This document shows, piece after piece, positions 1 through 9,191 of a DNA stretch of 64,000 bases. How positions within the stretch are numbered: the stretch's first letter is position 1; the number at the start of each line of letters is the position of its first letter. Made by a program: the position numbers and the translations under genes. The notes under the pieces are model-generated. The model was not told where the DNA came from. It was given only the letters and a program-made list of their open reading frames with translations, and did not search any database. Origin of the DNA: Luteimonas deserti (GTDB lineage: Bacteria > Pseudomonadota > Gammaproteobacteria > Xanthomonadales > Xanthomonadaceae); assembly GCF_013425765.1 (NCBI RefSeq), contig NZ_JACCJZ010000020.1, positions 496,001-560,000 of the forward strand. Reading direction: 5' to 3'.

Positions 1-79
1 GCGGTGACGCCCCCATGCCGATCCGTCGGCACGGTCGTCGTCCTCCCAGCATCCGTACCCGGCGAGGGCAGCCTCCACG

Positions 80-1063
80 ATGACCAGCGACCGCATCTAT
101 TCCCGCATTGCAGGCACCGGCAGCTATCTGCCCGAAAAGGTGCTGACCAACGACGACCTGTCGAAGATCGTCGACACCAATGACGAATGGATCGCGGCGC
201 GCACCGGCATCCGCGAGCGGCACATCGCCGCCGAGGGCGAGACCACGAGCGACCTGGCGTTCCATGCCGCGACCCGCGCCATGGAAGCGGCAGGCGTCGT
301 CGCGTCCGAGATCGATCTGATCATCGTCGGCACCACCACGCCGGACATCATCTTTCCGTCGACCGCCTGTCTGCTGCAGGCCCGTCTCGGCGCCAACGGC
401 TGCGGCGCGTTCGACGTCAACGCCGCCTGTTCGGGCTTCCTGTTCGCGTTGTCGGTCGCCGACAAGTTCATCAAGTCGGGCGATGCGAAGACCGTGCTCG
501 TGGTCGGCGCGGAAACCCTGACCCGCATGGTCGACTGGACCGAACGCACCACCTGCGTGCTGTTCGGCGACGGCGCCGGCGCGGTCGTGCTCAAGGCGGA
601 TGCCGAGACCGGCATCCTCAGCACCCATCTCCACGCCGACGGCGCGAAGAAGGAGCTGCTGTGGAATCCGGTGGGCGTGTCGGTCGGCTTCAAGGAAGGC
701 GAGAAGAACGCCGGCGTGCGCATCAACATGGCCGGCAGCGACGTCTTCAAGTACGCGGTCAAGGCGCTCGATTCGGTCGTCGAGGAAACGTTGACGGCCA
801 ACGGCCTGGATCGCCACGACATCGACTGGCTGATTCCGCACCAGGCCAACCTGCGCATCATCGAAGCCACGGCCAAGCGGCTGGACATGCCGATGGACCG
901 TGTCGTGGTGACCGTCGACAAGCACGGCAACACCTCGTCGGGTTCGGTGCCACTGGCCCTCGACGAGGCGGTGCGTTCGGGCCGCGTGCAGCGTGGCCAG
1001 CTGGTGCTGCTGGAGGCGTTCGGCGGTGGGTTCACCTGGGGCTCGGCGCTGCTGCGTTACTGA
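80..1063 (+). CDS. fabH: beta-ketoacyl-ACP synthase III (FabH)
   Basis: This enzyme condenses acetyl-CoA with malonyl-ACP to start type II fatty acid synthesis in the cytosol. The 327-residue protein has the usual FabH length. The catalytic triad is readable: Cys117 in NAACSGF, His254 in PHQAN and Asn284 in KHGNTSSG. The C-terminal glycine-rich stretch [10 protein letters not shown] is also typical. The ATG at 80 gives the expected short N-terminus, although the upstream Shine-Dalgarno sequence is weak. It is the first gene of a fab cluster that continues with a kinase-like gene, fabD, fabG, acpP and fabF. Genes that often precede fabH (rpmF, plsX) would lie outside the window; the 79 bases before the start show nothing recognisable. 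Confidence 0.96.
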   Translation: MTSDRIYSRIAGTGSYLPEKVLTNDDLSKIVDTNDEWIAARTGIRERHIAAEGETTSDLAFHAATRAMEAAGVVASEIDLIIVGTTTPDIIFPSTACLLQARLGANGCGAFDVNAACSGFLFALSVADKFIKSGDAKTVLVVGAETLTRMVDWTERTTCVLFGDGAGAVVLKADAETGILSTHLHADGAKKELLWNPVGVSVGFKEGEKNAGVRINMAGSDVFKYAVKALDSVVEETLTANGLDRHDIDWLIPHQANLRIIEATAKRLDMPMDRVVVTVDKHGNTSSGSVPLALDEAVRSGRVQRGQLVLLEAFGGGFTWGSALLRY

Positions 1064-1118
1064 GTTCCGGCATCCGCATGCGCACTGTGCATGCGGACCC
1101 CGCGGCAGGAGAACCTCG

Positions 1119-1910
1119 ATGGGTGTCGAATCGATCACCGTGTCCGGGCGCGAGGCGTGGCTGAAGGCCTATGTGGACGGCGACAGCCGCCGCTTCAGCC
1201 TCGGTCTGCTCGACGCGATCGCACGTGGACTCGACATCGACGCGCTGCGTCCGCCGCCGCATCCCGGCGGCAGTGCCGCGAGACGCATCGAGGCCCGGCG
1301 CATCGCCGAGCTGGCCGCGGCCGGCGTGCACGTGCCACGCGTGCTCGGCGAGGGCGAGACGACGCTGCTGCTGAGTGATCTCGGCCCGACGCTCGCCGCG
1401 CGCCTGCGTGATGCCGACGGCGACGCGGCGCATATCGACGCGCTGGTCGCGCGCGCCATCGAGGCGATCGCCGATGCGCACAGGCGCGGCACGTACTTCG
1501 GGCAGCTCGTCCCGCGCAACATCACCATCGATGATGCCGGCCGCGTCGGCTTCATCGATTTCGAGGAAGACCCGCTCGACGTCATGTCGCTGCCGCAGGC
1601 GCAGGCGCGCGACTGGCTGCTCTTCGCCTTCGGCGCAGCGAAGTACTACGACGGCCGCACCGGCGTGCTGGCGGACATGCTGGCGCCGGCCTTGCAGCGC
1701 CAACCCGAGGTGGCGGCCCATGCCGGCCGGGTGGGGCAGCTGCAGGGCTTGGCGCGTCAACTGCGCCGGCTGGGACGTTCGGCGCGACACGTGGCGCACT
1801 CGATCCTGGTGGTGCGTGCGGCGACCGTCCTGCCGGTGGCATTGATCGTCGCCGTCGTCTGGGACCTGGTCGAGGACGGCGAACTCGAGTTGCTGCAGCT
1901 GCTGTTCTGA
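1119..1910 (+). CDS. Kinase-fold protein (RIO/LPS-kinase-like), probable pseudokinase, membrane-anchored
   Basis: This 263-residue protein resembles small bacterial protein-kinase-fold proteins (RIO, InaA/Kdo-kinase type). The ATG at 1119 follows GGCAGGAG. What I see: a helix with repeated Arg/Glu around residues 50-65, LLLSDLGPTL in the hinge area, then a catalytic-loop equivalent reading YFGQLVPRN and a metal-binding-loop equivalent FIDFEEDP. The usual HGDLHxxN loop is altered so that the catalytic Asp position appears to be Gln; the Asn and the DF-type Asp remain. The C-terminus (about residues 228-250) is a hydrophobic helix (VVRAATVLPVALIVAVVWDL) that could anchor it in the membrane. It lies between fabH and fabD. 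Its role is unknown; a regulatory pseudokinase is an inference. Confidence 0.6.
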   Translation: MGVESITVSGREAWLKAYVDGDSRRFSLGLLDAIARGLDIDALRPPPHPGGSAARRIEARRIAELAAAGVHVPRVLGEGETTLLLSDLGPTLAARLRDADGDAAHIDALVARAIEAIADAHRRGTYFGQLVPRNITIDDAGRVGFIDFEEDPLDVMSLPQAQARDWLLFAFGAAKYYDGRTGVLADMLAPALQRQPEVAAHAGRVGQLQGLARQLRRLGRSARHVAHSILVVRAATVLPVALIVAVVWDLVEDGELELLQLLF

Positions 1911-1991
1911 TCCGATGCAATACGCACCGGTACAGACAATGTCGTGCACACGCCCGTATCATCGCCCCCGTTTCAACGGCTGGAAGACCGC

Positions 1992-2936
1992 GTGACCGCA
2001 TCGCACCTCGCATTCGTGTTTCCCGGGCAGGGCTCGCAGTCGACCGGCATGCTCGGCGAACTCGCGGCGCAGCATCCGGTCGTCGGCGACACCTTCGCCG
2101 AAGCCTCCGAAGCAGCGGGCGTCGACCTCTGGGCACTCACCCAGCCAGGTGCCGAGTCGGAGCTCAATCGCACCGAGTTCACCCAGCCGGCACTGCTCGC
2201 GGCCGGCGTCGCCGTGTGGCGCGCCTGGCAGCAGCAGGGCGGGGCGGTGCCGGCCGCACTCGCCGGGCACAGCCTCGGCGAATACACCGCCCTGGTGGCG
2301 GCGGGCGTGCTGCGGCTGGACGAGGCCGCGCGTCTGGTGCGTCTGCGCGGCCAGCTGATGCAGGACGCAGCGCCCGCTGGCACCGGCGCGATGGCCGCGG
2401 TCATCGGCGCCGAGGATGCGACGGTCGAAGCGGTCTGCGGAGAGGCCTCCGGCGACACGGTGGTGGTGCCGGCGAACTTCAATTCACCGGGGCAGATCGT
2501 GATCGGCGGCCACGCCGACGCGGTCGATCGCGCCGTGGCGCTGCTCGCCGACCGCGGCGTGCGCAAGGTGGTGAAGCTGGCGGTCAGCGTGCCGTCGCAT
2601 ACGCCGCTCATGCGCGATGCGTCCGTGCGCCTGGCCGAGGCCATGGCGCAGCTCGCCTGGTCGCAGCCGATGCTGCCGGTGATCCAGAACGTGGATGCTG
2701 CCGTGCACGCGGACACCGATGCCGTTCGTGACGCACTGGTGCGCCAGCTGTACCTCCCCGTGCAGTGGACACGCTGCGTCGAGGCACTCGTCGCCCGCGG
2801 CGTGACCCGGATCGCCGAGTGCGGGCCGGGCAAGGTGCTCACCGGCCTGGTCAAGCGCATCGACAAGTCGATCGACGGCCGCGCTCTGGGCGTGCCGGCC
2901 GACTTCGATGCGGCGCTCGCCGACGGTCCGGCGTGA
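1992..2936 (+). CDS. fabD: malonyl-CoA:ACP transacylase (FabD)
   Basis: FabD transfers malonyl groups from CoA to acyl carrier protein. The N-terminal oxyanion motif FPGQGSQS, the nucleophile elbow GHSLGEY, the malonate-binding Arg in VRLRGQLMQ and the catalytic His in VPSHTPLM are all present in order. I prefer the GTG start at 1992 because it places FPGQGSQ about nine residues in, as in most FabD proteins, and gives 314 residues. The in-frame ATG at 1944 would add a 16-residue tail without family support. The gene follows the kinase-like gene by 81 bases and precedes fabG in the fab cluster. Confidence 0.95.
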   Translation: MTASHLAFVFPGQGSQSTGMLGELAAQHPVVGDTFAEASEAAGVDLWALTQPGAESELNRTEFTQPALLAAGVAVWRAWQQQGGAVPAALAGHSLGEYTALVAAGVLRLDEAARLVRLRGQLMQDAAPAGTGAMAAVIGAEDATVEAVCGEASGDTVVVPANFNSPGQIVIGGHADAVDRAVALLADRGVRKVVKLAVSVPSHTPLMRDASVRLAEAMAQLAWSQPMLPVIQNVDAAVHADTDAVRDALVRQLYLPVQWTRCVEALVARGVTRIAECGPGKVLTGLVKRIDKSIDGRALGVPADFDAALADGPA

Positions 2937-3033
2937 TGCGAGCAGCGCGCGTGCGCGCAGATGGCCGGGTAGCGCTGTGCGCCGGCCCGGAATCCGGGTC
3001 GATCCCGGCCCGAACCGCCTGATGGAGCCTGAC

Positions 3034-3777
3034 ATGTCGAAACTTCTGCAGGGTGAGATCGCCCTCGTCACCGGCGCCAGCCGCGGCATCGGCGCCGCGA
3101 TCGCCGATACCCTGGCCACGCAGGGGGCGACCGTGATCGGCACTGCCACCAGTGAAGCAGGCGCATCCGCGATCGGCGAGCGTCTGTCGGCGCACGGCGG
3201 CCACGGCCGCGTGCTCGACGTGGTCCAGACGGGCGCGATCGAAGCGCTGATCGAGGGGATCGCGTCGGAGTTCGGCGCGGTGTCGATTCTGGTCAACAAC
3301 GCCGGCATCACCCGCGACAACCTGCTGATGCGGATGAAGGACGAGGACTGGCAGGCGATCCTCGACACCAACCTCACCAGCGTCTATCGCAGTTCGAAGG
3401 CGGTGATGCGCGGCATGATGAAGGCGCGCAAGGGCCGCATCATCAACATCGCTTCGGTGATCGGCGTGACCGGCAATGCCGGGCAGGCCAACTACGCCGC
3501 AGCCAAGGCCGGCATCATCGCGTTCAGCAAATCGCTGGCGAAGGAGATCGGTTCGCGCGGCGTCACCGTCAACGTGGTCGCACCCGGCTTCATCGCCACC
3601 GACATGACCCGCGATCTGCCCGAGGCGTCGAAGGCCGCGTTGACCGAACAGATCGCGCTCGGTCGTCTCGGCGAGCCCGACGACATCGCGCAGGCCGTTG
3701 CATTTCTTGCCGGCCCGTCGGCCGCCTACATCACGGGCGAAACGCTGCACGTCAACGGCGGCATGTACATGGCCTGA
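3034..3777 (+). CDS. fabG: 3-oxoacyl-ACP reductase (FabG)
   Basis: This NADPH-dependent short-chain dehydrogenase reduces 3-ketoacyl-ACP to 3-hydroxyacyl-ACP in each elongation cycle. The cofactor motif TGASRGIG lies near residue 12, followed by NNAG, the catalytic Ser in INIASVIG and the YAAAK Tyr/Lys pair. The length of 247 residues is standard. The ATG at 3034 is chosen because a GGAG sits six bases upstream; another in-frame ATG at 3022 lies on top of that sequence. Its position between fabD and acpP supports the fatty-acid role over other SDR functions. Confidence 0.95.
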   Translation: MSKLLQGEIALVTGASRGIGAAIADTLATQGATVIGTATSEAGASAIGERLSAHGGHGRVLDVVQTGAIEALIEGIASEFGAVSILVNNAGITRDNLLMRMKDEDWQAILDTNLTSVYRSSKAVMRGMMKARKGRIINIASVIGVTGNAGQANYAAAKAGIIAFSKSLAKEIGSRGVTVNVVAPGFIATDMTRDLPEASKAALTEQIALGRLGEPDDIAQAVAFLAGPSAAYITGETLHVNGGMYMA

Positions 3778-3906
3778 GAGGGTCTGGAACAACGCCTCGA
3801 TTCGAGGGCAAGTCGTTGAATGGCAAGGGCTACGATGGTGGTGCGCCCGTCGCCCGGCTTTCCCTTACACTATCCACCGAAATCGCCTCCCCGGAGCAGA
3901 CTACCC

Positions 3907-4146
3907 ATGAGCAACATCGAAGAGCGCGTCAAGAAAATCGTCATCGAACAGCTGGGCGTGAAGGAAGACGAGGTCAGCAACAGCGCTTCGTTCGTCGACG
4001 ATCTCGGCGCAGACTCGCTGGACACCGTCGAGCTGGTGATGGCGCTGGAAGAAGAATTCGAGTGCGAGATTCCGGACGAGGAAGCCGAGAAGATCACCTC
4101 GGTGCAGCAGGCGATCGATTACATCAAGGCGCACACCAAGGGCTGA
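3907..4146 (+). CDS. acpP: acyl carrier protein (AcpP)
   Basis: A 79-residue acidic carrier protein that shuttles acyl chains on a 4'-phosphopantetheine arm. The attachment serine is Ser37 in the classic [10 protein letters not shown] motif, inside the usual four-helix fold sequence. The 129-base gap upstream of the ATG holds a TACACT sequence at 3866-3871 that could be a -10 element, so acpP may also have its own promoter in addition to readthrough from fabG, which is common because ACP is very abundant. fabF follows after a gap containing a strong hairpin. Confidence 0.97.
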   Translation: MSNIEERVKKIVIEQLGVKEDEVSNSASFVDDLGADSLDTVELVMALEEEFECEIPDEEAEKITSVQQAIDYIKAHTKG

Positions 4147-4226
4147 TGCCCGCGTCGGCGTCCCGGACCCATCCGAACGGACGCACGACCGGTCCGGCCG
4201 CAGCGCGGCCGGCCATCCAGGTTCTA

Positions 4227-4253
4227 GCACGAGGCCGCACTGCGGCCTCGTGC
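4227..4253 (+). terminator. Perfect 13-bp hairpin between acpP and fabF
   Basis: The sequence GCACGAGGCCGCA is followed, after one base, by its exact reverse complement. There is no downstream T run, so it is not a canonical intrinsic terminator. It may attenuate transcription or stabilise the acpP mRNA 3' end so that ACP is made in excess over FabF. The function is inferred. Confidence 0.6.
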
Positions 4254-4303
4254 ACATGGGCGGCCGCGCACCGCGCCGCCACCGACTTGTCAGGAGTTGA
4301 GCA

Positions 4304-5545
4304 ATGGCCAAGCGCCGCGTCGTGATCACGGGCATCGGCATCCTCTCGCCGCTGGGCAACGACCTGGCCTCGAGCTGGGACGGCATCGTCAACGGTCGTT
4401 CGGGCATCGGTCCGATCACCCATTTCGACGCGTCGAACTTCGCCACGCGCATCGCAGGCGAGGTGAAGGGCTTCGACGCCACCCAGTGGATCGCGCCCAA
4501 GGACGTCAAGAAGATGGATCCCTTCGTCCACTACGGCGTCGCCGGCGGACTGATGGCGATCGCCGACGCCGGTCTCGCGATCCGTGATGCGGACGACGCC
4601 GAGCGGATCGGGGTCGCGATCGGTGCGGGCATCGGTGGCCTCAAGGGCATCGAGGACACCGCGATCAAGTACCACGAGGGCGGTCCGCGCAAGATCTCGC
4701 CGTTCTACGTGCCGTCGACGATCATCAACATGATCTCCGGCCAGGTTTCGATCATGACCGGGGCGAAGGGTCCCAACATCGCCGCGGTCACCGCCTGCAC
4801 CACGGCCACGCACAACATCGGCCTGGCGATGCGCATGATCCAGTACGGCGATGCGGACGTGATGATCGCCGGCGGCGCCGAGTTCGCCACCACGCCGACA
4901 TCGGTGGGCGGGTTCTGTTCGATGAAGGCCCTGTCCACCCGCAACGACGATCCCACCGGTGCGTCGCGTCCCTGGGACCAGGAACGCGACGGCTTCGTCA
5001 TGGGCGATGGCGCAGGCGTGCTGGTGCTGGAAGAGTACGAGCGGGCCAAGGCGCGCGGCGCGCGCATCTACGCCGAGCTTGCCGGCTTCGGCATGAGCGG
5101 CGACGCCTTCCACATGACCGCACCGGCCGAGAACGGCGAGGGTGGTGGGCGCTGCATGCGCGCGGCGATCCGCGATGCGGGCATCGATCCGTCGCAGATC
5201 GGCTACATCAACGCCCACGGAACGTCGACGCCGGCCGGCGACGTCGCCGAGACGATGGGGATCAAGGGTGTACTGGGCGAGCACGCGTCGAAGGTCATGG
5301 TCAGCTCCACCAAGTCGATGACCGGCCACCTCCTCGGCGCAGCCGGCGGCGTGGAGGCGGTGTTCTCCGTGATGGCCCTGCACACCGGCGTGATCCCGCC
5401 GACGATCAACCTCGAGCATCCGGGCGAGGGTTGCGATCTCGACTACGTGCCGCACACCGCGCGCGAGCATCAGGTGGAGTACGTGATGTCGAACTCCTTC
5501 GGCTTCGGCGGCACCAACGGCTCGCTGGTGTTCCGCAAGGTCTGA
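4304..5545 (+). CDS. fabF: beta-ketoacyl-ACP synthase II (FabF)
   Basis: FabF elongates acyl-ACP by decarboxylative Claisen condensation with malonyl-ACP. The 413-residue sequence shows the nucleophilic Cys in [10 protein letters not shown], the first active-site His in [11 protein letters not shown] and the second in [15 protein letters not shown], plus the C-terminal [10 protein letters not shown]. This is the KAS II type (Cys-His-His), not FabH type. A GGAG Shine-Dalgarno precedes the ATG. It is the last gene of the fab cluster and is followed 25 bases later by a rho-independent terminator. Confidence 0.96.
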   Translation: MAKRRVVITGIGILSPLGNDLASSWDGIVNGRSGIGPITHFDASNFATRIAGEVKGFDATQWIAPKDVKKMDPFVHYGVAGGLMAIADAGLAIRDADDAERIGVAIGAGIGGLKGIEDTAIKYHEGGPRKISPFYVPSTIINMISGQVSIMTGAKGPNIAAVTACTTATHNIGLAMRMIQYGDADVMIAGGAEFATTPTSVGGFCSMKALSTRNDDPTGASRPWDQERDGFVMGDGAGVLVLEEYERAKARGARIYAELAGFGMSGDAFHMTAPAENGEGGGRCMRAAIRDAGIDPSQIGYINAHGTSTPAGDVAETMGIKGVLGEHASKVMVSSTKSMTGHLLGAAGGVEAVFSVMALHTGVIPPTINLEHPGEGCDLDYVPHTAREHQVEYVMSNSFGFGGTNGSLVFRKV

Positions 5546-5570
5546 GCGCGGTCTTTCGCGTCTGCAGCAG

Positions 5571-5592
5571 AAGGCCCGCGGAAGCGGGCCTT
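5571..5592 (+). terminator. Terminator after fabF
   Basis: A 9-bp perfect stem, AAGGCCCGC paired with GCGGGCCTT around a GGAA tetraloop, lies 25 bases past the fabF stop and is followed by TTCG-rich sequence (the T run is short). It closes the fab operon. The stretch from here to 5825 shows no gene I can support. Confidence 0.75.
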
Positions 5593-5825
5593 CGTTCGCC
5601 GGACGGGCCGACCTCGTCGGTGCGATCCCGCTGCCCGCGGCGGTTCGGTCACGAAGCGTGGCGGTGTCGGCGCCGACGCTGCCGCGATGGGCGCGATCGC
5701 AAATTTCGCGGTCGGTTCGCAGGCGACACGCAGTCCGGCCGCGTCTTCAGTCGACCCGTCGGGCGCAGGCGCGGCGGTCATGCATCCATCGATCCGCCGC
5801 GGGAAGACGGAGCCGTCGCGTTCCC

Positions 5826-7193
5826 TCAGCCGCGCTTCCAGCGCACGCCCTGAGGCGTGTCCTCGAGCACGATCTTCTCGGCGGCGAGCTGGTCGCGGAT
5901 GGCGTCCGCGCGGGTGAAGTCGCGGGCCTGTTTGGCCGCGACGCGCTCGTCCACCAGGGCCTGGATACGGGCGTCGTCGTCCTCGCTCACACCCCGGGCG
6001 AACCAGTCGGCCGGCGCCTGCTGCAGAAGGCCAAGCGCACGCCCGGCGCCGAGCAGGTCGGCCTTCAGCGCGGCCCGCGTCACGGAATCGCCGGCCCTGC
6101 GCGCCTCGCCTGCGATCCGCGCGAGCTCGGCCAGTGCGGCCGGCGTGTTGAGGTCTTCGTCGAGCGCGGCTTCGATGCTGGCCGGGATATGCGGCGTGGC
6201 ATCGACGTCGGCCAGGTCGCGCAGCGTGCCGTAGAGCCGGTCGAGCGTGCGCACCGATTGCTCGATCAGCGCATCGGACCAGTCGAGGGGCTGGCGGTAG
6301 TGCGCGGACAGAAGGGAGTAACGCAGCGCTTCGGGCGGATGGGCCCGGACCAGGTCGTGCACCCGCTCGATGTTGCCGACCGACTTGGACATCTTGCTGC
6401 CGGCGAAGGTGAGCATGCCGTTGTGCAGCCAGACCCGTGCGAACGGCGCCCCGCCATGGGCGCACTCGCTCTGCGCGATCTCGTTCTCGTGGTGCGGAAA
6501 CTGCAGGTCGACGCCGCCCGCGTGGATGTCGATCGTCTCGCCGAGATGCGCCGCCGCCATTGCCGAACATTCGATGTGCCAGCCCGGTCGACCCCGGCCC
6601 CAGGGCGAATCCCAGCCCGGCAGGGCGTCGGTGCTCGGCTTCCACAACACGAAATCGCCGGCACCGCGCTTGTACGGCGCCACTTCGATGCGGGCACCGG
6701 CGAGCATGTCGTCGAGCTCGCGCCGCGACAGCTTGCCGTAGCCCGCATAGCTGTCCACCGCGAACAGCACGTGACCCTCGGCCGCATAGGCGTGGCCCGT
6801 CTCGATCAGGCGCTCGATCATCGCGATGATCTCGGCGATGTGCGCGGTCGCGGCCGGTTCGATGTCCGGCGGGGCGATCCCGAGCGCCGCCATGTCCTCG
6901 CGATAGGCCGCCGCGAACCGGTCGGTGATCGCGGCGATCGGCACGCCCTGTTCCTGCGCCGCGGCATTGATCTTGTCGTCCACGTCGGTGATGTTGCGCG
7001 CGTATCGAAGCCCGCCGTGACGGCGCCGCAGCAGGTCGGCGAGCACGCCGAACACGACCGGGCCGCGCGCGTTGCCGATGTGTACGTAGTTGTAGACCGT
7101 GGGACCGCAGACGTAGAGCGTGGGGCAGGCGGGATCGAGCGGCGCGAACGGCTCCAACTGGCGGCTGAGGCTGTTGTACAGGTGGAGGGGCAT
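5826..7193 (-). CDS. cysS: cysteinyl-tRNA synthetase (CysS)
   Basis: A class I aminoacyl-tRNA synthetase that charges tRNA-Cys. The 455-residue protein carries the zinc-ligand Cys in the N-terminal [18 protein letters not shown] block, whose HIGN is the HIGH motif, further metal-site residues in [10 protein letters not shown] and HHENE, and the KMSKS motif in [10 protein letters not shown]. It is transcribed on the minus strand, convergent with fabF and divergent from the exported-protein gene at 7341. The length is normal for bacterial CysRS (about 460). Confidence 0.96.
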   Translation of the reverse strand: MPLHLYNSLSRQLEPFAPLDPACPTLYVCGPTVYNYVHIGNARGPVVFGVLADLLRRRHGGLRYARNITDVDDKINAAAQEQGVPIAAITDRFAAAYREDMAALGIAPPDIEPAATAHIAEIIAMIERLIETGHAYAAEGHVLFAVDSYAGYGKLSRRELDDMLAGARIEVAPYKRGAGDFVLWKPSTDALPGWDSPWGRGRPGWHIECSAMAAAHLGETIDIHAGGVDLQFPHHENEIAQSECAHGGAPFARVWLHNGMLTFAGSKMSKSVGNIERVHDLVRAHPPEALRYSLLSAHYRQPLDWSDALIEQSVRTLDRLYGTLRDLADVDATPHIPASIEAALDEDLNTPAALAELARIAGEARRAGDSVTRAALKADLLGAGRALGLLQQAPADWFARGVSEDDDARIQALVDERVAAKQARDFTRADAIRDQLAAEKIVLEDTPQGVRWKRG

Positions 7194-7340
7194 CGCGGGT
7201 CCTGCCGAATGAATCCTGCGATTCTAAGCCGGCCCGTGTGGCGGGCGAAGCCCGGGAGGGCCAGGGCCGCGGCGCGCGCCTGTCCGTTCACGACAGCGGC
7301 GATTCAGCCCGCTGCAGAAGGGCGCGCCTACACTGGGTCA

Positions 7341-7844
7341 GTGCGTTTCCTTCCTATTCGAACCTTCAGTGTCGCGCTGCGGACCGTCCCGTGGGTGCTG
7401 GCCGCGTGCGTCCTGCCGGCGTCCGCGCAGGCGCCCGCGCCAGGCGCCCAGGCTGCGCCGCAGAACACGCGCATGGAATACGCGCAGGTCCTGCGCGCCG
7501 AGCCGGTGTACCAGACCCTGCGCGCCACCAGCATGGTGGAGCGCTGCGAAGCGGCGACCCCGGTCGGCGAGCAGGAGGAACGGCGCGGCCTGGCCCGCAT
7601 GGTCGGCGCGGTGAAGGACGTGCTGCGGTCCGACGGCGAGCGCGTGGACGAGGTGGATCGCTCGGCCGGAGGCAATTGCCGCATGGTGCCGATCGAACGC
7701 GAGTTCCGCCGGCCCATCGCCTTCGACGTGGACTACGTGCACAAGGGCGTGAAGTACAGATCGCGCCTGCCCTACGACCCGGGCAACCGCCTGCGCGTGC
7801 GGGTGACCGTGGTGCCGGTGGTGACGCCGGCCGAGTCGCGGTGA
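7341..7844 (+). CDS. Exported protein resembling the flanks of glycine-zipper 2TM proteins
   Basis: A 167-residue protein with an N-terminal signal peptide (positively charged start, hydrophobic core, likely cleavage after PASAQA around residue 30). I use the GTG at 7341; no suitable ATG precedes the signal peptide. After the leader comes MEYAQVLRAEPVYQTLR and a later Cys, and the C-terminal third reads FDVDYVHKGVKYRSRLPYDPGNRLRVRV. Both blocks recall the conserved ends of xanthomonad glycine-zipper outer-membrane proteins. Here, however, the glycine-zipper helices that normally lie between them are absent, replaced by a charged stretch with RRGLARMVGAVKDVLR. The function is unknown. It is divergent from cysS. 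Confidence 0.7.
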   Translation: MRFLPIRTFSVALRTVPWVLAACVLPASAQAPAPGAQAAPQNTRMEYAQVLRAEPVYQTLRATSMVERCEAATPVGEQEERRGLARMVGAVKDVLRSDGERVDEVDRSAGGNCRMVPIEREFRRPIAFDVDYVHKGVKYRSRLPYDPGNRLRVRVTVVPVVTPAESR

Positions 7845-8040
7845 GGCGGCGGGCCGTATTGCAGCAGGGCGGGTGGCGTGCGAGGATGCGCGCCTCATGA
7901 ACGCCCTTCGCGCCGACGCCGATATCCTCACCTCCGCCCGCATGGCGTCGGGGATGACCTCGCGTGCGCGTCGACCGGAAGCCCACATTTTCCCGGGCTA
8001 GTCGGAACGCGTTCGTTTGCACGTGCAGTTCTGCAGAAGA

Positions 8041-8062
8041 CCCGGCCGATGCCGGGTTTTTT
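8041..8062 (+). terminator. Intrinsic terminator upstream of argF'
   Basis: CCCGGC-CGAT-GCCGGG is followed directly by TTTTTT, a textbook rho-independent terminator. It lies 197 bases past the end of the exported-protein gene and 66 bases before the argF' start. It could end the upstream transcript or act as an attenuator in an arginine operon leader; I see no obvious arginine-rich leader peptide, so simple termination is more likely. Confidence 0.8.
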
Positions 8063-8127
8063 CGTTTCCGGCACACCGATGTCACCGTTCCGTCCCATCC
8101 TTGCCTCCTGCCTCCACGAGATTTCCG

Positions 8128-9138
8128 ATGACCGCGATCCGACACTTCCTCAACACGCAGGACTGGTCCCGCCCCGACCTCGACGCCCTGCTGGCCGACG
8201 CCGCGGCGTTCAAGCGCGAGAAGCTCGGCGACGCGCTCAAGGGCCGCTCGATCGCGCTGGTGTTCTTCAATCCCTCGATGCGCACGCGCACCAGCTTCGA
8301 GCTGGGCGCGTTCCAGCTCGGCGGCCACGCCATCGTGCTGCAGCCGGGCAAGGACGCGTGGCCGATCGAGTTCGAGCTGGGCACGGTGATGGATGGCGAC
8401 ACCGAGGAACACATCGCCGAAGTGGCCCGCGTGCTCGGTCGCTATGTCGACATGATCGGCGTGCGCGCGTTCCCGAAGTTCGTCGACTGGTCGGTCGATC
8501 GCGAAGACCGGGTGCTCAAGGCGTTCGCCCAGTACTCGCCGGTGCCGGTCATCAACATGGAGACCATCACCCATCCCTGCCAGGAACTGGCGCACGCGCT
8601 GGCGCTGCAGGAGCACTTCGGCACCTCGGACCTGCGCGGCAAAAAGTACGTGCTGACCTGGACCTACCACCCCAAGCCGCTCAACACCGCAGTCGCGAAT
8701 TCCGCGTTGACCATCGCCACGCGGATGGGCATGGACGTGACCCTGCTGTGTCCGACGCCGGACTACGTGCTCGATCAGCGCTACATGGACTGGGCGGCGC
8801 AGAATGTCGCCGAAAACGGCGGCTCGCTCAATGTGAGCCACGACATCGACAGCGCCTACGCCGGCGCCGACGTCGTCTACGCCAAGAGCTGGGGCGCGCT
8901 GCCGTTCTTCGGCAACTGGGCGCCCGAAAAGCCGATCCGCGACCAGTATCAGCACTTCATCGTCGACGAACGGAAGATGGCGCTGACCAACAGCGGCGTT
9001 TTCAGCCACTGTCTGCCGCTGCGCCGCAACGTCAAGGCGACCGACGCGGTGATGGATTCGCCGCAGTGCATCGCCATCGACGAGGCCGAGAACCGGCTGC
9101 ACGTGCAGAAGGCGGTCATGGCGACCCTGATGCGCTGA
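8128..9138 (+). CDS. argF': N-acetylornithine carbamoyltransferase (AOTCase)
   Basis: This enzyme carbamoylates N-acetyl-L-ornithine to N-acetyl-L-citrulline, the hallmark of the acetylated arginine route found in Xanthomonas and Bacteroidetes. The 336-residue sequence has the carbamoyl-phosphate motif [12 protein letters not shown], a KDAWPIEFE loop containing the tryptophan that distinguishes AOTCase from ordinary OTCase, [10 protein letters not shown], and the C-terminal [13 protein letters not shown] with the lysine reported to be carbamylated in the Xanthomonas enzyme. I chose the ATG at 8128 because it gives the family N-terminus; the longer in-frame extension is arginine-rich noise. 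It opens the arg cluster, and the downstream deacetylase gene fits the same pathway. Confidence 0.95.
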   Translation: MTAIRHFLNTQDWSRPDLDALLADAAAFKREKLGDALKGRSIALVFFNPSMRTRTSFELGAFQLGGHAIVLQPGKDAWPIEFELGTVMDGDTEEHIAEVARVLGRYVDMIGVRAFPKFVDWSVDREDRVLKAFAQYSPVPVINMETITHPCQELAHALALQEHFGTSDLRGKKYVLTWTYHPKPLNTAVANSALTIATRMGMDVTLLCPTPDYVLDQRYMDWAAQNVAENGGSLNVSHDIDSAYAGADVVYAKSWGALPFFGNWAPEKPIRDQYQHFIVDERKMALTNSGVFSHCLPLRRNVKATDAVMDSPQCIAIDEAENRLHVQKAVMATLMR

Positions 9139-9191
9139 CGCGCACACCGCACTTCTTCCGAATTCTTTTCCGCATCCCCACGGACATCTCC

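Noticed and set aside
4124-5470. 448-residue minus-strand ORF opposite fabF
   Set aside because: It lies exactly antisense to a clear fabF; its His/Arg/Asp-rich composition is what GC-rich third positions produce on the opposite strand.
5658-7340. Long plus-strand frame antisense to cysS, in frame with the exported-protein gene
   Set aside because: Only the part from the GTG at 7341 has a signal peptide and coding-like sequence; the rest is the shadow of cysS.
8041-8127. Arginine attenuator with leader peptide upstream of argF'
   Set aside because: The terminator is real, but no leader ORF with arginine codons or alternative antiterminator pairing is apparent.
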